A DNA stretch of 64,000 nucleotides from Cryobacterium glaciale (GCF_004402535.1 NZ_SOEY01000008.1:124001-188000); one strand, 5' to 3'. Counted from the first letter of the stretch, positions 25,619 through 34,856 are shown. The notes: generated by a model from the sequence alone, not told the origin. A program made the numbers and translations.

Positions 25619-26824
25619 GTGTCAGCCACCCGAAACGACTCGACCGCACCAGCTTCTGACGTGCGCACTGCTGCAGTGCCCTCCTCGGCCGGTGTGGAAT
25701 TTGGCCTCGATGGGGCCGAGACCTGCGTGCGCATGATCTCGCCGAACGGGGCGTTCGAACCGAACGCCGCCGCCGAAGAGTACCTGCCCTACCTCGATCG
25801 ACTCACCGAGGCTGATCACCGCCGTTTTTACCGCGACATGGTCGTGGTACGCAGGTTCGACACCGAGGCAGCCAACCTGCAGCGTCAGGGCCAGCTCGCC
25901 CTCTGGGTGCCGAGCCACGGGCAGGAAGCGGCCCAGGTCGGGTCCGCCTACGCCACACGATTGCAGGACCACGTGTTTCCGTCCTACCGGGAGCACGTCG
26001 TTGGCATGATTCGCGGTCTCGACGTCGTCGACATCCTGCGGATGCTGCGCGGGGTCACCCTCGGGGGCTGGGTGCCCGAAGAACACGGAAACTTTCACCT
26101 GTACACCCTGGTTCTCGCCGCGCAGACGCTGCACTCGACCGGTTATGCCATGGGGATGCAACTCGACGGCTCGACCGCGACCGGCAACCCGGAAACCGAT
26201 CAGGCCGTCATCGTTTACTACGGCGACGGTGCCTCGTCGCAGGGTGACGCCAACGAGGCGCTCGTGTTCGCAGCGAGCTACCAGACGCCGCAGGTGTTCT
26301 TTCTGCAAAACAACCACTGGGCTATCTCGGTGCCCGTGGCACGGCAGTCCCGAACTCCGCTCTACCTGCGCGCCGGCGGCTTCGGCATGCCCGGCACACA
26401 GGTCGACGGCAACGACGTACTCGCGAGCTTCGCCGTCACGGCAAAGTCGATGGATGACGCCCGCGCCGGCCTTGGCCCGTCGCTGATCGAGGCGCTCACC
26501 TACCGGGTCGGCGCCCACACCACCGCCGACGACCCCACCAAGTATCGCGATCCCGATGAACTCGCCTACTGGGTGGCCCGCGACCCGATCGTGCGCTTTC
26601 GCAGCTACCTGCAAAGCCGGGGCATCGAACAGCAGTTCCTCGACTCCGTCGAAGAGGAGGCGGCCGACTTCGCCGCCGACACCCGCCGACGGGCGCTCGA
26701 GGTCACCGGCCCGGAGCAATCGGTGATCTTCGACAACGTCTACGCCGAACCGCATCCGCTCGTGGCTGAGCAAAAAGCCTGGCTGGCACGCTATGAAGCG
26801 TCTTTTGACGAGGGTAAGAACTGA
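25619..26824 (+). CDS. bkdA: 2-oxoacid dehydrogenase E1 alpha subunit
   Basis: This 401-residue thiamine diphosphate enzyme subunit has the TPP motif YYGDGASSQGDANEALVFAASYQTPQVFFLQNN (GDG...NN). The E1 alpha family includes pyruvate and branched-chain 2-oxoacid dehydrogenases; a two-subunit E1 with a BkdC-like E2 in an actinobacterium, next to an aminotransferase, favours branched-chain substrates. TPP-dependent decarboxylation feeds the lipoyl group on E2. The stop overlaps the E1 beta start (TGATG). Confidence 0.85.
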   Translation: MSATRNDSTAPASDVRTAAVPSSAGVEFGLDGAETCVRMISPNGAFEPNAAAEEYLPYLDRLTEADHRRFYRDMVVVRRFDTEAANLQRQGQLALWVPSHGQEAAQVGSAYATRLQDHVFPSYREHVVGMIRGLDVVDILRMLRGVTLGGWVPEEHGNFHLYTLVLAAQTLHSTGYAMGMQLDGSTATGNPETDQAVIVYYGDGASSQGDANEALVFAASYQTPQVFFLQNNHWAISVPVARQSRTPLYLRAGGFGMPGTQVDGNDVLASFAVTAKSMDDARAGLGPSLIEALTYRVGAHTTADDPTKYRDPDELAYWVARDPIVRFRSYLQSRGIEQQFLDSVEEEAADFAADTRRRALEVTGPEQSVIFDNVYAEPHPLVAEQKAWLARYEASFDEGKN

Positions 26825-27828
26825 TGATCGCCGCAACCGACACGAGCGTTGCATCCGCTTCACTGCCAATGACGAAGGCCCTGAATGCCGGGCTGCGCCG
26901 CGCAATGCTGGACGACCCCCGAGTGCTGCTGATGGGTGAGGACATCGGCCCGCTCGGCGGAGTATTTCGAGTTACCGAGGGACTCATCGCCGAGTTCGGT
27001 GACAAGCGGGTGCTCGACACGCCGCTCGCCGAATCCGGCATCATCGGCACGGCCATCGGCCTGGCCATGCGCGGGTTTCGACCGGTGTGCGAGATTCAGT
27101 TCGACGGATTCGTTTTTCCCGGCTTCGACCAGATCACCAGCCAGCTGGCCCGCATGCGCAACCGCCACGAGGGCGGGCTCATCATGCCGGTCGTCATCCG
27201 CATTCCCTACGGCGGACACATCGGCTCGGTCGAGCATCACCAGGAAAGCCCCGAGGCGTACTTCGCGCACACCCCGGGCCTGCGCGTGGTGAGTCCGTCC
27301 AACCCGCACGACGCCTACTGGATGATGCAGGAAGCCATCGCCAGTGACGACCCGGTGATCTTCTTCGAGCCGAAGAGCCGTTACTGGCCCAAGGGCGAGG
27401 TGCGCTTTGGCGAGAGCGGGACGCCCCTGCACGCGAGCCGCGTGGTGCGGGCCGGTCTCGACGTAACCGTCGTGGGCCACGGCGCCATGGTGAGCGTGCT
27501 GTTACAGGCCGCCGACCTCGCCGCCGCCGAGGGCATCAGCCTCGAGGTCATCGACCTGCGTTCGATCTCCCCGATCGACTACGGACCTGTTCTCGGTTCC
27601 GTGCAGAAAACCGGCCGCCTCGTCGTGGCCCAGGAAGCCCCCGGCTTCGTGAGCGTCGGCAGCGAGATCGCCGCCACGGTCGCCGAGCGGTCGTTCTACA
27701 CGCTCGAAGCTCCCGTGCTGCGGGTCTCCGGCTTTGACACGCCGTTCCCCCCTGCCGCCGTCGAGACACACTTTCTGCCGAGCCCCGACCGGGTGCTCGA
27801 AGCCGTCGACCGCGTTCTCGCCTACTGA
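26824..27828 (+). CDS. bkdB: 2-oxoacid dehydrogenase E1 beta subunit
   Basis: This 334-residue protein has the features of E1 beta: [20 protein letters not shown], the TPP-binding glutamate in [32 protein letters not shown], and the C-terminal transketolase domain ending [18 protein letters not shown]. It forms the alpha2beta2 E1 with the upstream product. ATG at 26824 overlaps the alpha stop. Confidence 0.9.
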   Translation: MIAATDTSVASASLPMTKALNAGLRRAMLDDPRVLLMGEDIGPLGGVFRVTEGLIAEFGDKRVLDTPLAESGIIGTAIGLAMRGFRPVCEIQFDGFVFPGFDQITSQLARMRNRHEGGLIMPVVIRIPYGGHIGSVEHHQESPEAYFAHTPGLRVVSPSNPHDAYWMMQEAIASDDPVIFFEPKSRYWPKGEVRFGESGTPLHASRVVRAGLDVTVVGHGAMVSVLLQAADLAAAEGISLEVIDLRSISPIDYGPVLGSVQKTGRLVVAQEAPGFVSVGSEIAATVAERSFYTLEAPVLRVSGFDTPFPPAAVETHFLPSPDRVLEAVDRVLAY

Positions 27829-27865
27829 TCATTCTCACTTCCACCAGCAGCAGGAAAGGCACAGC

Positions 27866-29221
27866 ATGAACGCGATGAAGTTCACTCTCCCCGACGTGGG
27901 CGAAGGCCTGACCGAGGCCGAGATCGTCGAGTGGAAGGTCGCCCCCGGCGATACCGTGACGATCAACCAGGTGCTGGTCGAGATCGAAACGGCCAAATCG
28001 CTCGTCGAGCTGCCGTCTCCGTTCGTCGGCGTGGTCGGGGAAATCCTGGTCGCTGCCGGAACCACCGTTGACGTCGGCACGCTCATCATCACGATCAATT
28101 CCGACGCCACCGCGGGTGCAGACCAGCCGGCGGCCGCTCCGCCAGCGGATGCCGCCGCCACCCTGGCAACGGACACGAGCAGCAGCATCAGCGACGAGGC
28201 CCCCGAGCCGGTGCTCGTCGGCCGCGGCGCCGCGGCCACGATGCCCACGCGTCGTCGCCGGCACACCGGCGCGACGATCGCCCACGAGACCCTGGCCCCG
28301 CAGGCCCCGGTGCGTGCGCGCACCGAACCGCTGGAACCGACCCGGCGCGCGGCATCCGCTGGACCGGTCATGGCGAAGCCGCCCATTCGCAAGCTGGCCA
28401 AGGACCTCGGCGTCGACCTGTCGCTCGTTACGGCGACCGGGCCGGTCGGCGACGTGACCCGCGAAGACGTGCTGCGCGGTGCGACCCAGGCCAGCGTGTT
28501 CCGCAACATCGCGACCCCGGAATGGCCGGTCGATCGCGACGAACACATTCCGGTGAAGGGCGTGCGCAAGGCCATAGCGCAGGCGATGGTCAAGAGCGCT
28601 TTCACCGCGCCGCACGTGAGCCTGTTTGTCGACGTCGATGCCACCCGCACCATGGAATTCGTCAAGCGGCTCAAGGCCTCCACCGACTTTGCCGGAATTC
28701 GGGTGTCGCCGCTGTTGATCATGGCCAAGGCCATGATCTGGGCGGTGCGACGCAACCCCACGGTGAACTCCACCTTCACCGATGAGGAGATCATAGTGAG
28801 GCACTACGTGAACCTCGGGATCGCCGCGGCGACCCCGCGCGGGCTGATCGTGCCGAACATCAAGGAAGCGCAGGATATGAGCCTGCTCGAACTCGCCGCG
28901 GCCCTCGAGAAGCTCACCATGACGGCGCGCGACGGCAAGACCAGCCCGGCCGAGATGAGCAACGGCACGATCACGATCACCAATATCGGTGTGTTCGGCA
29001 TGGACACCGGAACCCCCATCCTCAACTCGCCCGAAGCCGGAATCGTGGCCCTCGGCACGATCAAGCAGAAGCCGTGGGTCGTCGACGGTGAGGTGCGGGT
29101 ACGGTACGTGACCACGATCGGTGCAAGCTTTGACCATCGCGTCGTCGACGGTGATGTCGCGAGCCGTTTTCTCGCTGATGTCGCGAGCATCATCGAGGAG
29201 CCCGCACTGCTGCTCGAGTAG
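27866..29221 (+). CDS. bkdC: 2-oxoacid dehydrogenase E2 (dihydrolipoamide acyltransferase)
   Basis: This 451-residue protein has one lipoyl domain at residues 4-80 (the lipoylated Lys is in [14 protein letters not shown]), an Ala/Pro-rich linker, a peripheral subunit-binding domain ([33 protein letters not shown]), and a catalytic domain ending with [17 protein letters not shown] (HxxxDG). The core forms the E2 multimer. The start ATG at 27866 has AGGAAAGG upstream. No E3 gene follows; a shared dihydrolipoamide dehydrogenase is expected elsewhere. Confidence 0.92.
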   Translation: MNAMKFTLPDVGEGLTEAEIVEWKVAPGDTVTINQVLVEIETAKSLVELPSPFVGVVGEILVAAGTTVDVGTLIITINSDATAGADQPAAAPPADAAATLATDTSSSISDEAPEPVLVGRGAAATMPTRRRRHTGATIAHETLAPQAPVRARTEPLEPTRRAASAGPVMAKPPIRKLAKDLGVDLSLVTATGPVGDVTREDVLRGATQASVFRNIATPEWPVDRDEHIPVKGVRKAIAQAMVKSAFTAPHVSLFVDVDATRTMEFVKRLKASTDFAGIRVSPLLIMAKAMIWAVRRNPTVNSTFTDEEIIVRHYVNLGIAAATPRGLIVPNIKEAQDMSLLELAAALEKLTMTARDGKTSPAEMSNGTITITNIGVFGMDTGTPILNSPEAGIVALGTIKQKPWVVDGEVRVRYVTTIGASFDHRVVDGDVASRFLADVASIIEEPALLLE

Positions 29222-29241
29222 CGCAATCCCTGCTAATGGTT

Positions 29242-29270
29242 TTGACAATCATTATCAGCAAGGATAGTGT
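29242..29270 (+). promoter_or_regulatory. promoter of the zinc uptake operon with Zur-box-like operator
   Basis: The -35 TTGACA (29242-29247) and -10 TAGTGT (29265-29270) are 17 bases apart, and the ATG follows 6 bases after the -10, so the mRNA should be leaderless. TGACAATCATTATCA (29243-29257) is a 7-1-7 palindrome that resembles the actinobacterial Zur box and covers the -35. A Zur-type repressor is the last gene of the operon. Confidence 0.8.
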
Positions 29271-29276
29271 CGAGGA

Positions 29277-30302
29277 ATGCACAAAAGATTTTTTATTGTT
29301 CCCGCACTCCTCGGGTCAGCCACTCTAGCTCTGTCGGGGTGCACGGCCGGTACCACAGCGAGCGCCGACGGGGGTGGCGACCTCAAAGTCGTCGCGACGA
29401 CCACCCAGGTCGCCGACTTCACCCGCAACGTCATCGGTGACTCCAGCGGTGTCGACCTGACCCAGCTCATCCAGCCGAACCAGAGCGCCCACAGCTACGA
29501 CCCATCCGCGGCCGACCTGACCGCGCTCGGCGCTGCCGACGTGCTCGTGATCAACGGTGTCGGCCTCGAAGAGTGGCTCGACGACGCCATCGCCGCATCC
29601 GGCTTCGATGGCGTCACGATCGATGCCGACGAGGGCATCACCATTTCGGAGGTCGGCGCCGGCGACGAGCATGCCGACGAAGAAGCTGATGCCGACACGG
29701 ACGCCGCTGAGGAGGAGCACGCCCAAGAGGGCGGCGACCCGCACATCTGGACGAACGTGCAGAACGCCGAGACCATCGTCGCGACGATCACCGACGGTCT
29801 CACGGCCGCCGACGAGGGCAACGCGACGACCTTCGAATCCAATGCGACGGCGTATACGGCCCAGCTCAGCGCCCTCGACGAGTGGATCCGCACCAATGTC
29901 GAGACCGTGCCGGAGACCGACCGTCTGCTCGTGAGTAACCATGACGCCCTCGGCTACTTCACCGCGGCGTACCACATCGACTACGTCGGCTCGGTGATTC
30001 CAAGCTTCGACGACAACGCCGAGCCGAGCGCCGCTGAGATCGACACCCTTGTGGCAGCCATCAGAGCGACCGGCGTCACGGCCGTCTTCTCCGAGGCATC
30101 GTTCAGCCCCAAAACCGCTGGGACGATCGCGACCGAGGCCGGCGTCACCGTCTACTCCGGCGATGATGCCCTCTACGTCGACTCCCTCGGACCCGAGGGG
30201 AGCTCGGGCGACACCTACATCAGGGCGCAGCTGCACAATGCAACGCTCATGCTCGAATCATGGGGCGTCACGCCCTCTGCGCTGCCCGCCGACCTGCAAT
30301 AG
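29277..30302 (+). CDS. znuA: zinc-binding lipoprotein of ABC importer
   Basis: This 341-residue cluster A-I solute-binding protein has a lipobox at LALSGCTAG, so Cys at about 22 is lipidated. Zinc ligands are expected in NQSAHSYDPS, GGDPHIW, VSNHDALGYF and the Asp near VYSGDDALYVDSLG. A charged loop rich in His, Asp and Glu (DEHADEEADADTDAAEEEHAQ) is typical of ZnuA-like zinc chaperone loops. The neighbouring Zur-type gene and Zur-box-like site favour zinc over manganese. Confidence 0.87.
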   Translation: MHKRFFIVPALLGSATLALSGCTAGTTASADGGGDLKVVATTTQVADFTRNVIGDSSGVDLTQLIQPNQSAHSYDPSAADLTALGAADVLVINGVGLEEWLDDAIAASGFDGVTIDADEGITISEVGAGDEHADEEADADTDAAEEEHAQEGGDPHIWTNVQNAETIVATITDGLTAADEGNATTFESNATAYTAQLSALDEWIRTNVETVPETDRLLVSNHDALGYFTAAYHIDYVGSVIPSFDDNAEPSAAEIDTLVAAIRATGVTAVFSEASFSPKTAGTIATEAGVTVYSGDDALYVDSLGPEGSSGDTYIRAQLHNATLMLESWGVTPSALPADLQ

Positions 30303-30309
30303 TTAACCC

Positions 30310-31107
30310 GTGATCGAGAACACTTCTCAAGTACCATCCACAGCGAACGCTGCCGCCGCTCTCCGAGTGGCGGCGGCGTCGTTCGCGTACGATGCTGAGC
30401 CCGCGCTCACCGGGATCGACTTCACGGTGCTGCCCGGCCAGGCCGTTGCCCTGATCGGCCCCAACGGTTCGGGCAAGTCCACCCTGCTCAAGGGTATTCT
30501 CGGGCTCATCGCCCGCACGGCGGGTGACGTCGAGGTGCTCGGGCAATGGCCGGCTCCGGCCGGCTACATCGGTTACGTGCCGCAGACCGACCAGCTCGAC
30601 CCGAACTTTCCGGTCTCGCTCGAGCAGGTCGTCATGATGGGCCGTTACCGCTCGCTCGGCTGGTGGCGCATGCCAGCCAAAGCCGATCGCCGGGCAGTCG
30701 CCGAGGCGCTGGAGACCGTCGGCCTGGGCAACCGCGCGAAGACTCGCTTCGGTGAGCTGTCGGGCGGCCAGCAGCAACGCGGTCTGCTCGCGCGCGCCGT
30801 CGCATCCGCCCCGCGCTTGTTATTGCTGGATGAGCCGTTCAACGGTCTGGACCAGGTCAACCGGGATGCCCTCATTGACACCGTGAAACGGCTCAAGAAG
30901 CAGGGTGTTGCAGTGCTGGTCTCGACGCACGACCTTGATCTGGCTCGTGCCGTGTGCGAGAGCGTGCTGCTGCTCAACGGGGCGCAGGTGGCGTTCGGGC
31001 CGCGCGACACGGTGCTGACTCTGGCGAACGTGCAGCAGGCCTTCGGGTCGGTCGGTGTGGAGATGGACGAGCACACCATCGTCGTTCCGGGCCACGGAGG
31101 TCACTGA
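30310..31107 (+). CDS. znuC: zinc ABC transporter ATPase
   Basis: This 265-residue ATPase has Walker A LIGPNGSGKSTLLKG, signature LSGGQQQRGLLARAVA, Walker B LLLLDEPFNGLDQ, and the H-loop VLVSTHDLDLAR. It belongs to the zinc/manganese cluster and powers import with the two permeases that follow. GTG start 7 bases after the znuA stop. Confidence 0.93.
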   Translation: MIENTSQVPSTANAAAALRVAAASFAYDAEPALTGIDFTVLPGQAVALIGPNGSGKSTLLKGILGLIARTAGDVEVLGQWPAPAGYIGYVPQTDQLDPNFPVSLEQVVMMGRYRSLGWWRMPAKADRRAVAEALETVGLGNRAKTRFGELSGGQQQRGLLARAVASAPRLLLLDEPFNGLDQVNRDALIDTVKRLKKQGVAVLVSTHDLDLARAVCESVLLLNGAQVAFGPRDTVLTLANVQQAFGSVGVEMDEHTIVVPGHGGH

Positions 31108-31992
31108 ATGGACCTGGCCATGCTGTTCACCGCCTTCGACCTGCCGTTCATGGCGCGGGCGCTGCTCGTGCTCGTTGTGCTCAGCCTGGTCGCCGGGCTC
31201 GTCGGTGTGCTCGTCAACCTGCGCGGGCTCGAGTTCATCAGCGACGGACTGACCCACGCGGTCTTTCCCGGGGTGGCCATCGGATTCGTCTGGGGCGGCC
31301 GCGACGGCCTGTTCGTGGGTGCCATGGTGGCGGCCCTCATCGCCGCCGTCGTGCTGACAGTGATCGTCAAACGCGCGGTCACCTCGGACGCCGCCATCGC
31401 CATTGTGTTCACCGCCATGTTCAGCGTGGGAATCATCGTGGTTTCACGGGAAACAAATTATGTCGGTCAGCTCGATGCCCTGCTGTTCGGACGCCTGTTG
31501 ACCGTGAGCCCGGCCGAGGTCAATCAGACCGTCGTGGTCTGCCTGATCGCGTTGATCATCGTGGGGTCCACCCTCAAGGAGCAGGTCTTTCGAGCCTTCG
31601 ACCTCGAAGGCAGCCGGGCAGCCGGATACCGCCCGCTCGTGCTCGACGTTCTACTCAATGTCGCCATCGCCCTCGTCGTGGTGGCCGCGAGCAGTGCCGT
31701 GGGCAATCTGCTCGTGCTCGCCGTGCTGATCGTGCCCGGCGCGGTCGCGCGTCTAGTGACCAATCGCCTGTGGCTGCTCTTTCCGGTCGCCGCCGGCTTC
31801 GCGATCCTGGCGGCATGGGTCGGGCTCGCGCTCGGCTACGACGCCTCGGTGAACGGTGGCGTCGACCTGCCGAGCGGAGCCACCGTCGTGCTCGTGCTCG
31901 TTGCGGGCTACGTGGTGGCCCTGATCGTGCGCCTGGCCCTGGACCGGACCGGCGGTCCGCGCCGAGCACGCCGTGTGGCGGTGGCGCACTGA
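31108..31992 (+). CDS. znuB: zinc ABC transporter permease, first copy
   Basis: This 294-residue permease of the ABC-3 family has eight or so hydrophobic segments, with [25 protein letters not shown] and the end [16 protein letters not shown]. Its ATG directly follows the znuC stop. A second, different permease follows, so the importer may be a heterodimer. A one-mismatch parS-like string inside this gene is probably chance (see rejected). Confidence 0.9.
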   Translation: MDLAMLFTAFDLPFMARALLVLVVLSLVAGLVGVLVNLRGLEFISDGLTHAVFPGVAIGFVWGGRDGLFVGAMVAALIAAVVLTVIVKRAVTSDAAIAIVFTAMFSVGIIVVSRETNYVGQLDALLFGRLLTVSPAEVNQTVVVCLIALIIVGSTLKEQVFRAFDLEGSRAAGYRPLVLDVLLNVAIALVVVAASSAVGNLLVLAVLIVPGAVARLVTNRLWLLFPVAAGFAILAAWVGLALGYDASVNGGVDLPSGATVVLVLVAGYVVALIVRLALDRTGGPRRARRVAVAH

Positions 31993-32843
31993 TGGGCTAC
32001 TTCGAGCAGGCACTGCTGGCCGCGGTATTGATCGGGGCGGTCAGCGGCCTCGTGGGCACCCTCGTGGTCTTGCGGCAGCGCACCTTTTTCGCCCAGGCCC
32101 TCACCCACGCGACTTTTCCGGGAGCGGTCGGCGCGGCCATCCTGGGAGTGAGCATCCCCCTCGGCGCGGCGCTGGCGAGTGTGATCATCGTGGGCGTCAT
32201 GACCATGATCGGGCGCGTCAAGCGGCAGGGCAACCAGGTGGCCTCCGGCATTCTGCTGACCGCGGGATTCGCCCTCGGCGTGCTGTTGCAGGGGCTCAAC
32301 CCGTCTTTGCCGGTGAAGGTCGACTCCTATCTGGTCGGGTCCATTCTCACGGTGACCGAACGCGATGTGACGCTCGTGGCCGTCGTGCTGGTGTTCGCGG
32401 TGCTCGCCATCGTCTTTCTCGGCAAGCAGATCAGGTTCTCGACCTTCGACGTGAACGGTTTTCGCGCGGCCGGCTACCGGGAGTGGCCCATCGAACTGCT
32501 GACCCTCGTGCTGATCACAGCCACCGTGGTGACCGCGATGCCGGCCGTCGGAGCCATTCTCGCGATCGCCCTGATCGCCGCGCCCGCCGCGGCCGCCCGG
32601 CTCGTCTCCCGCACGACGACCCAGATGTTCGTCATTGCCCCCCTGCTCGGTGCCCTGTCCGGCCTGGCCGGCGTGCTGTTCTCGCGATCCCTCGACGTGG
32701 CGGCCGGCCCGGCGATCGCCCTCACGGCGGCTGCGCTATTCCTGCTCGCCCTGCTGATGCGGCGGCTTGTGCGCGCAGGAGGAGGCCCAGGCCCCGCGGA
32801 TGCGAATCGGACGTCGCGAACATCGCTACGGTTGAAGTCATGA
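31992..32843 (+). CDS. zinc ABC transporter permease, second copy
   Basis: This 283-residue ABC-3 permease reads [52 protein letters not shown]. It is related to, but clearly distinct from, the preceding permease. The ATG overlaps its stop (TGATG), so the two are made together. Two consecutive ABC-3 permeases in an operon are common in actinobacteria. Confidence 0.9.
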   Translation: MGYFEQALLAAVLIGAVSGLVGTLVVLRQRTFFAQALTHATFPGAVGAAILGVSIPLGAALASVIIVGVMTMIGRVKRQGNQVASGILLTAGFALGVLLQGLNPSLPVKVDSYLVGSILTVTERDVTLVAVVLVFAVLAIVFLGKQIRFSTFDVNGFRAAGYREWPIELLTLVLITATVVTAMPAVGAILAIALIAAPAAAARLVSRTTTQMFVIAPLLGALSGLAGVLFSRSLDVAAGPAIALTAAALFLLALLMRRLVRAGGGPGPADANRTSRTSLRLKS

Positions 32844-33244
32844 AGCGAAACACCTGGCAGCGCGAGGCCGTGCGTGGCGCCCTCGACGCGAACGACGGCT
32901 TCGTCAGCGCCCAGGCACTGCACTCCGCCCTGCACGCGACCGGATCTCCCATCGGCCTTGCCACGGTCTATCGGGCGCTCGCCGACCTCGCGACCAAGGG
33001 CGATGCGGACTCGCTGCAGTCGCCGGAGGGTGAAAGCCTGTATCGCGCCTGCAGCACGAGCAAGCATCATCACCACCTGATCTGTCGCAATTGCGGGTTG
33101 ACGATCGAGATCGAACCGCATGCCGTCGAGCAGTGGGCGAACGACGTCGCCGCCGCGAACGGGTTCACCCAGGCGGAGCATGTCGTGGACGTCTTCGGGC
33201 TGTGCGCTGCCTGCAGTGCCCTGGCCGCGGCATCCGCTTCGTAA
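32840..33244 (+). CDS. zur: Fur-family zinc uptake regulator
   Basis: This 134-residue protein has an N-terminal winged helix (QREAVRGALDANDGFVSAQALHSAL...GLATVYRALADLA) and a metal-binding C-terminal domain with KHHHHLICRNCGLTIEIE and FGLCAACSALA. The CxxC pairs bind structural zinc and the His-rich loop the regulatory zinc. It ends the zinc uptake operon (ATGA overlap), and the Zur-box-like site in the operon promoter makes autoregulation likely. Without the context it could also be a Fur or PerR relative. Confidence 0.88.
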   Translation: MKRNTWQREAVRGALDANDGFVSAQALHSALHATGSPIGLATVYRALADLATKGDADSLQSPEGESLYRACSTSKHHHHLICRNCGLTIEIEPHAVEQWANDVAAANGFTQAEHVVDVFGLCAACSALAAASAS

Positions 33245-33439
33245 ACTATTCAGCGCTGATGCGCTGACGAGTTTGCAGGACGCTCTGCCATCGAGTAACG
33301 TAGGTAGCTGCTACGCCTGTGTGCGTACACTGCGGGCGTTTCTCTCCCGGCCTTGAGTTCGCTCGGGGCTGCTGTGGGGTTGTGCCCGTCGACAAGGGAT
33401 CTTGGGAAGGGCACTCGCCCTTCGGTAATGGAGGTAACC
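33245..33439. other. zur-rpmB spacer with leader hairpin
   Basis: No gene is visible in these 195 bases. A 7-bp perfect hairpin (33406-33423, gaagggc/gcccttc around actc) ends 7 bases before the GGAGG ribosome site of rpmB and could influence its translation. A second small hairpin (cagcgc/gcgctg) lies just after the zur stop. No Zur box was found here. Confidence 0.45.
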
Positions 33440-33676
33440 ATGGCATCTGTATGCCAGGTGACCGGAGCTGTTCCCGGCTTCGGACACAACATTTCGCACT
33501 CGCACCGACGCACCAAGCGTCGTTTCGACCCGAACGTTCAGAAGAAGACGTACTACGTGCCGTCGCTTCGTCGCAAGGTCACACTGACCTTGTCCGCAAA
33601 GGGCATCAAGGTTATTGATGCGCGTGGTATCGAGAGCGTCGTCAAGGACGTTCTCGCTCGTGGGGTGAAGATCTAA
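33440..33676 (+). CDS. rpmB: 50S ribosomal protein L28
   Basis: This 78-residue protein begins [34 protein letters not shown]. It has a single Cys and no CXXC pairs. The ATG at 33440 has GGAGGTAACC directly upstream. It is the first gene of an rpmB-rpmG-rpsN unit located right after zur. Confidence 0.95.
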   Translation: MASVCQVTGAVPGFGHNISHSHRRTKRRFDPNVQKKTYYVPSLRRKVTLTLSAKGIKVIDARGIESVVKDVLARGVKI

Positions 33677-33843
33677 TGGCTAAGGCTCATGACGTACGTC
33701 CGATCATCAAGCTTCGTTCCACGGCTGGAACCGGTTACACCTACGTGACCAAGAAGAACCGCCGTAACGACCCCGACCGTCTCGTGCTCAAGAAGTACGA
33801 CCCGGTCATCCGTAAGCACGTTGACTTCCGTGAGGAGCGCTAA
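33676..33843 (+). CDS. rpmG: 50S ribosomal protein L33 (zinc-free form)
   Basis: This 55-residue protein reads [20 protein letters not shown], then [18 protein letters not shown], and ends near FREER. Its ATG overlaps the rpmB stop by one base (TAATG). The protein has no cysteine, so it is the C-minus form that does not bind zinc. It is too short for many gene finders' defaults. Confidence 0.95.
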   Translation: MAKAHDVRPIIKLRSTAGTGYTYVTKKNRRNDPDRLVLKKYDPVIRKHVDFREER

Positions 33844-33845
33844 AC

Positions 33846-34151
33846 ATGGCGAAGAAGAGCATGATTGCCAAGAACAACCAGCGCAAGGTCATCGTCGAGC
33901 GCTACGCCGTCAAGCGCCTTGAGCTCAAGAAGGCACTGGTTGACCCGGCCGGCACCGACGAGTCGCGTGAAGCAGCTCGTAAGGGCCTGCAGAAGCTGCC
34001 GCGCAACGCGAGCCCGGTGCGCCTGCGCAACCGTGACGCCGTTGACGGTCGTCCCCGTGGCCACCTCTCCAAGTTCGGCATCTCGCGCGTTCGTTTTCGC
34101 GACATGGCGCACCGCGGCGAGCTGCCCGGCATCACCAAGTCCAGCTGGTAA
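33846..34151 (+). CDS. rpsN: 30S ribosomal protein S14 (zinc-free, long form)
   Basis: This 101-residue protein starts [21 protein letters not shown] and ends [13 protein letters not shown]. The long form without CXXC pairs is the zinc-independent S14. It closes the rpmB-rpmG-rpsN unit and is followed by a strong terminator. Confidence 0.95.
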   Translation: MAKKSMIAKNNQRKVIVERYAVKRLELKKALVDPAGTDESREAARKGLQKLPRNASPVRLRNRDAVDGRPRGHLSKFGISRVRFRDMAHRGELPGITKSSW

Positions 34152-34191
34152 CTCCTGCTGGAAGCCGGTTTTACCGGCCCCTGCACTATAG

Positions 34192-34226
34192 AAACGGGAT
34201 GTCGACTTCGGTCGGCATCCCGTTTT
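34192..34226 (+). terminator. intrinsic terminator after rpsN
   Basis: The arms aaacgggatg and catcccgttt pair around a tcgacttcggtcgg loop region, followed by a short T-rich tract. It lies about 40 bases after the rpsN stop. Its apical sequence is shared with the terminator after the hup gene (34763-34798). Confidence 0.85.
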
Positions 34227-34462
34227 GTGTTCGGGCGGTGTTCACCGTAGCTCCTCTGATGTTTCGCGGAGAGCGAAAATCGGGTGCCACTGAAGGGGAA
34301 ATTACCCTGAAATGGCCTAAAAACGCCGTAAATCCGGGGATTTTGGTGGATCAATGCTAGATTTCAACTCGGTCGAACCGACCATCGGGGTTTCTCTCTC
34401 GAGGAGCATCCGTATTACGAATATCGCTGTTTATACAGACGAAGGTCCGAGGAGGACACTCA
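34227..34462. other. upstream region of the HU gene
   Basis: There are 236 bases without a gene after the rpsN terminator. A -10-like TATACA (34432-34437) lies about 26 bases before the ATG at 34463, but no clear -35 precedes it. A ribosome site (GAGGAGGAC) lies at 34449-34457. Nothing else is recognised. Confidence 0.45.
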
Positions 34463-34750
34463 ATGGCTGACAAGTCGCTGAACAAGACCGAGCTCGTTGC
34501 CAAGGTTGCCGCTGACTCCGGACAGAGCCAGGCCGCCGTTGACGGCGTTCTGAACGCATTCTTTGCAACCCTGGCCGAGACCGTTGCCGCTGACGGCAAG
34601 GTCACCATCCCGGGATGGTTGGGCGTCGAGCGCACCGCAACCGCCGCTCGCACCGGCCGCAACCCGCAGACCGGCGAAGAGATCGCCATCGCTGCCGGCC
34701 ACCGCGTCAAGCTGACCGCCGGAAGCAAGCTCAAGGCTGCCGCCAAGTAG
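34463..34750 (+). CDS. hup: HU-family DNA-binding protein
   Basis: This 95-residue nucleoid protein begins MADKSLNKTELVAKVAADSGQSQAAVDGVLNAFFATL and carries the DNA-embracing arm GVERTATAARTGRNPQTGEEIAIAAGHRVKLTAGSKLKAA. It bends and compacts DNA as a dimer. This is the short form without the long Lys/Ala-rich tail of mycobacterial HupB. A GAGGAGG site precedes the ATG. Confidence 0.93.
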   Translation: MADKSLNKTELVAKVAADSGQSQAAVDGVLNAFFATLAETVAADGKVTIPGWLGVERTATAARTGRNPQTGEEIAIAAGHRVKLTAGSKLKAAAK

Positions 34751-34762
34751 CTTTTGCTGTAA

Positions 34763-34798
34763 AGAAGGGGCGTCGACTACGGTCGGCGCCCCTTTTGC
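34763..34798 (+). terminator. intrinsic terminator after hup
   Basis: The arms ggggcg and cgcccc pair around a tcgactacggtcgg apical region, followed by TTTTGCTG. It lies 13 bases after the hup stop. The apical sequence nearly equals that of the rpsN terminator, differing at one base. Confidence 0.85.
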
Positions 34799-34844
34799 TG
34801 TCTCGACGCATCCGTTTGGCGACGGATGCCCAGGGCTGGGCGAA

Positions 34845-34850
34845 TAAGCT
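34845..34850 (+). promoter_or_regulatory. -10 element of the CopD-CtaG gene
   Basis: TAAGCT ends 6 bases before the GTG at 34857, matching the leaderless spacing seen in several other genes of this window. Confidence 0.45.
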
Positions 34851-34856
34851 GGGCGG

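Noticed and set aside
27548-29248. Long minus-strand open frame opposite the E2 gene, and a similar one opposite the PhoX-like gene (44119-45663)
   Set aside because: Both are antisense shadows of well-recognised genes.
31441-31454. A parS-like string gtttcacgggaaac inside the first zinc permease gene
   Set aside because: It has a central mismatch (cgg for cgt), lies inside a coding sequence about 30 kb from parB, and the codons are sensible, so chance is more likely.
30954-32843. A 629-codon plus-strand frame that includes the second zinc permease
   Set aside because: Only the part from ATG 31992 is the real protein. The upstream part is out of frame with znuC and the first permease and is Arg/Ala/Gly-rich noise.
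33245-33439. A Zur box upstream of rpmB
   Set aside because: I searched for a 7-1-7 TGANAATNATTNTCA-like palindrome and found none.
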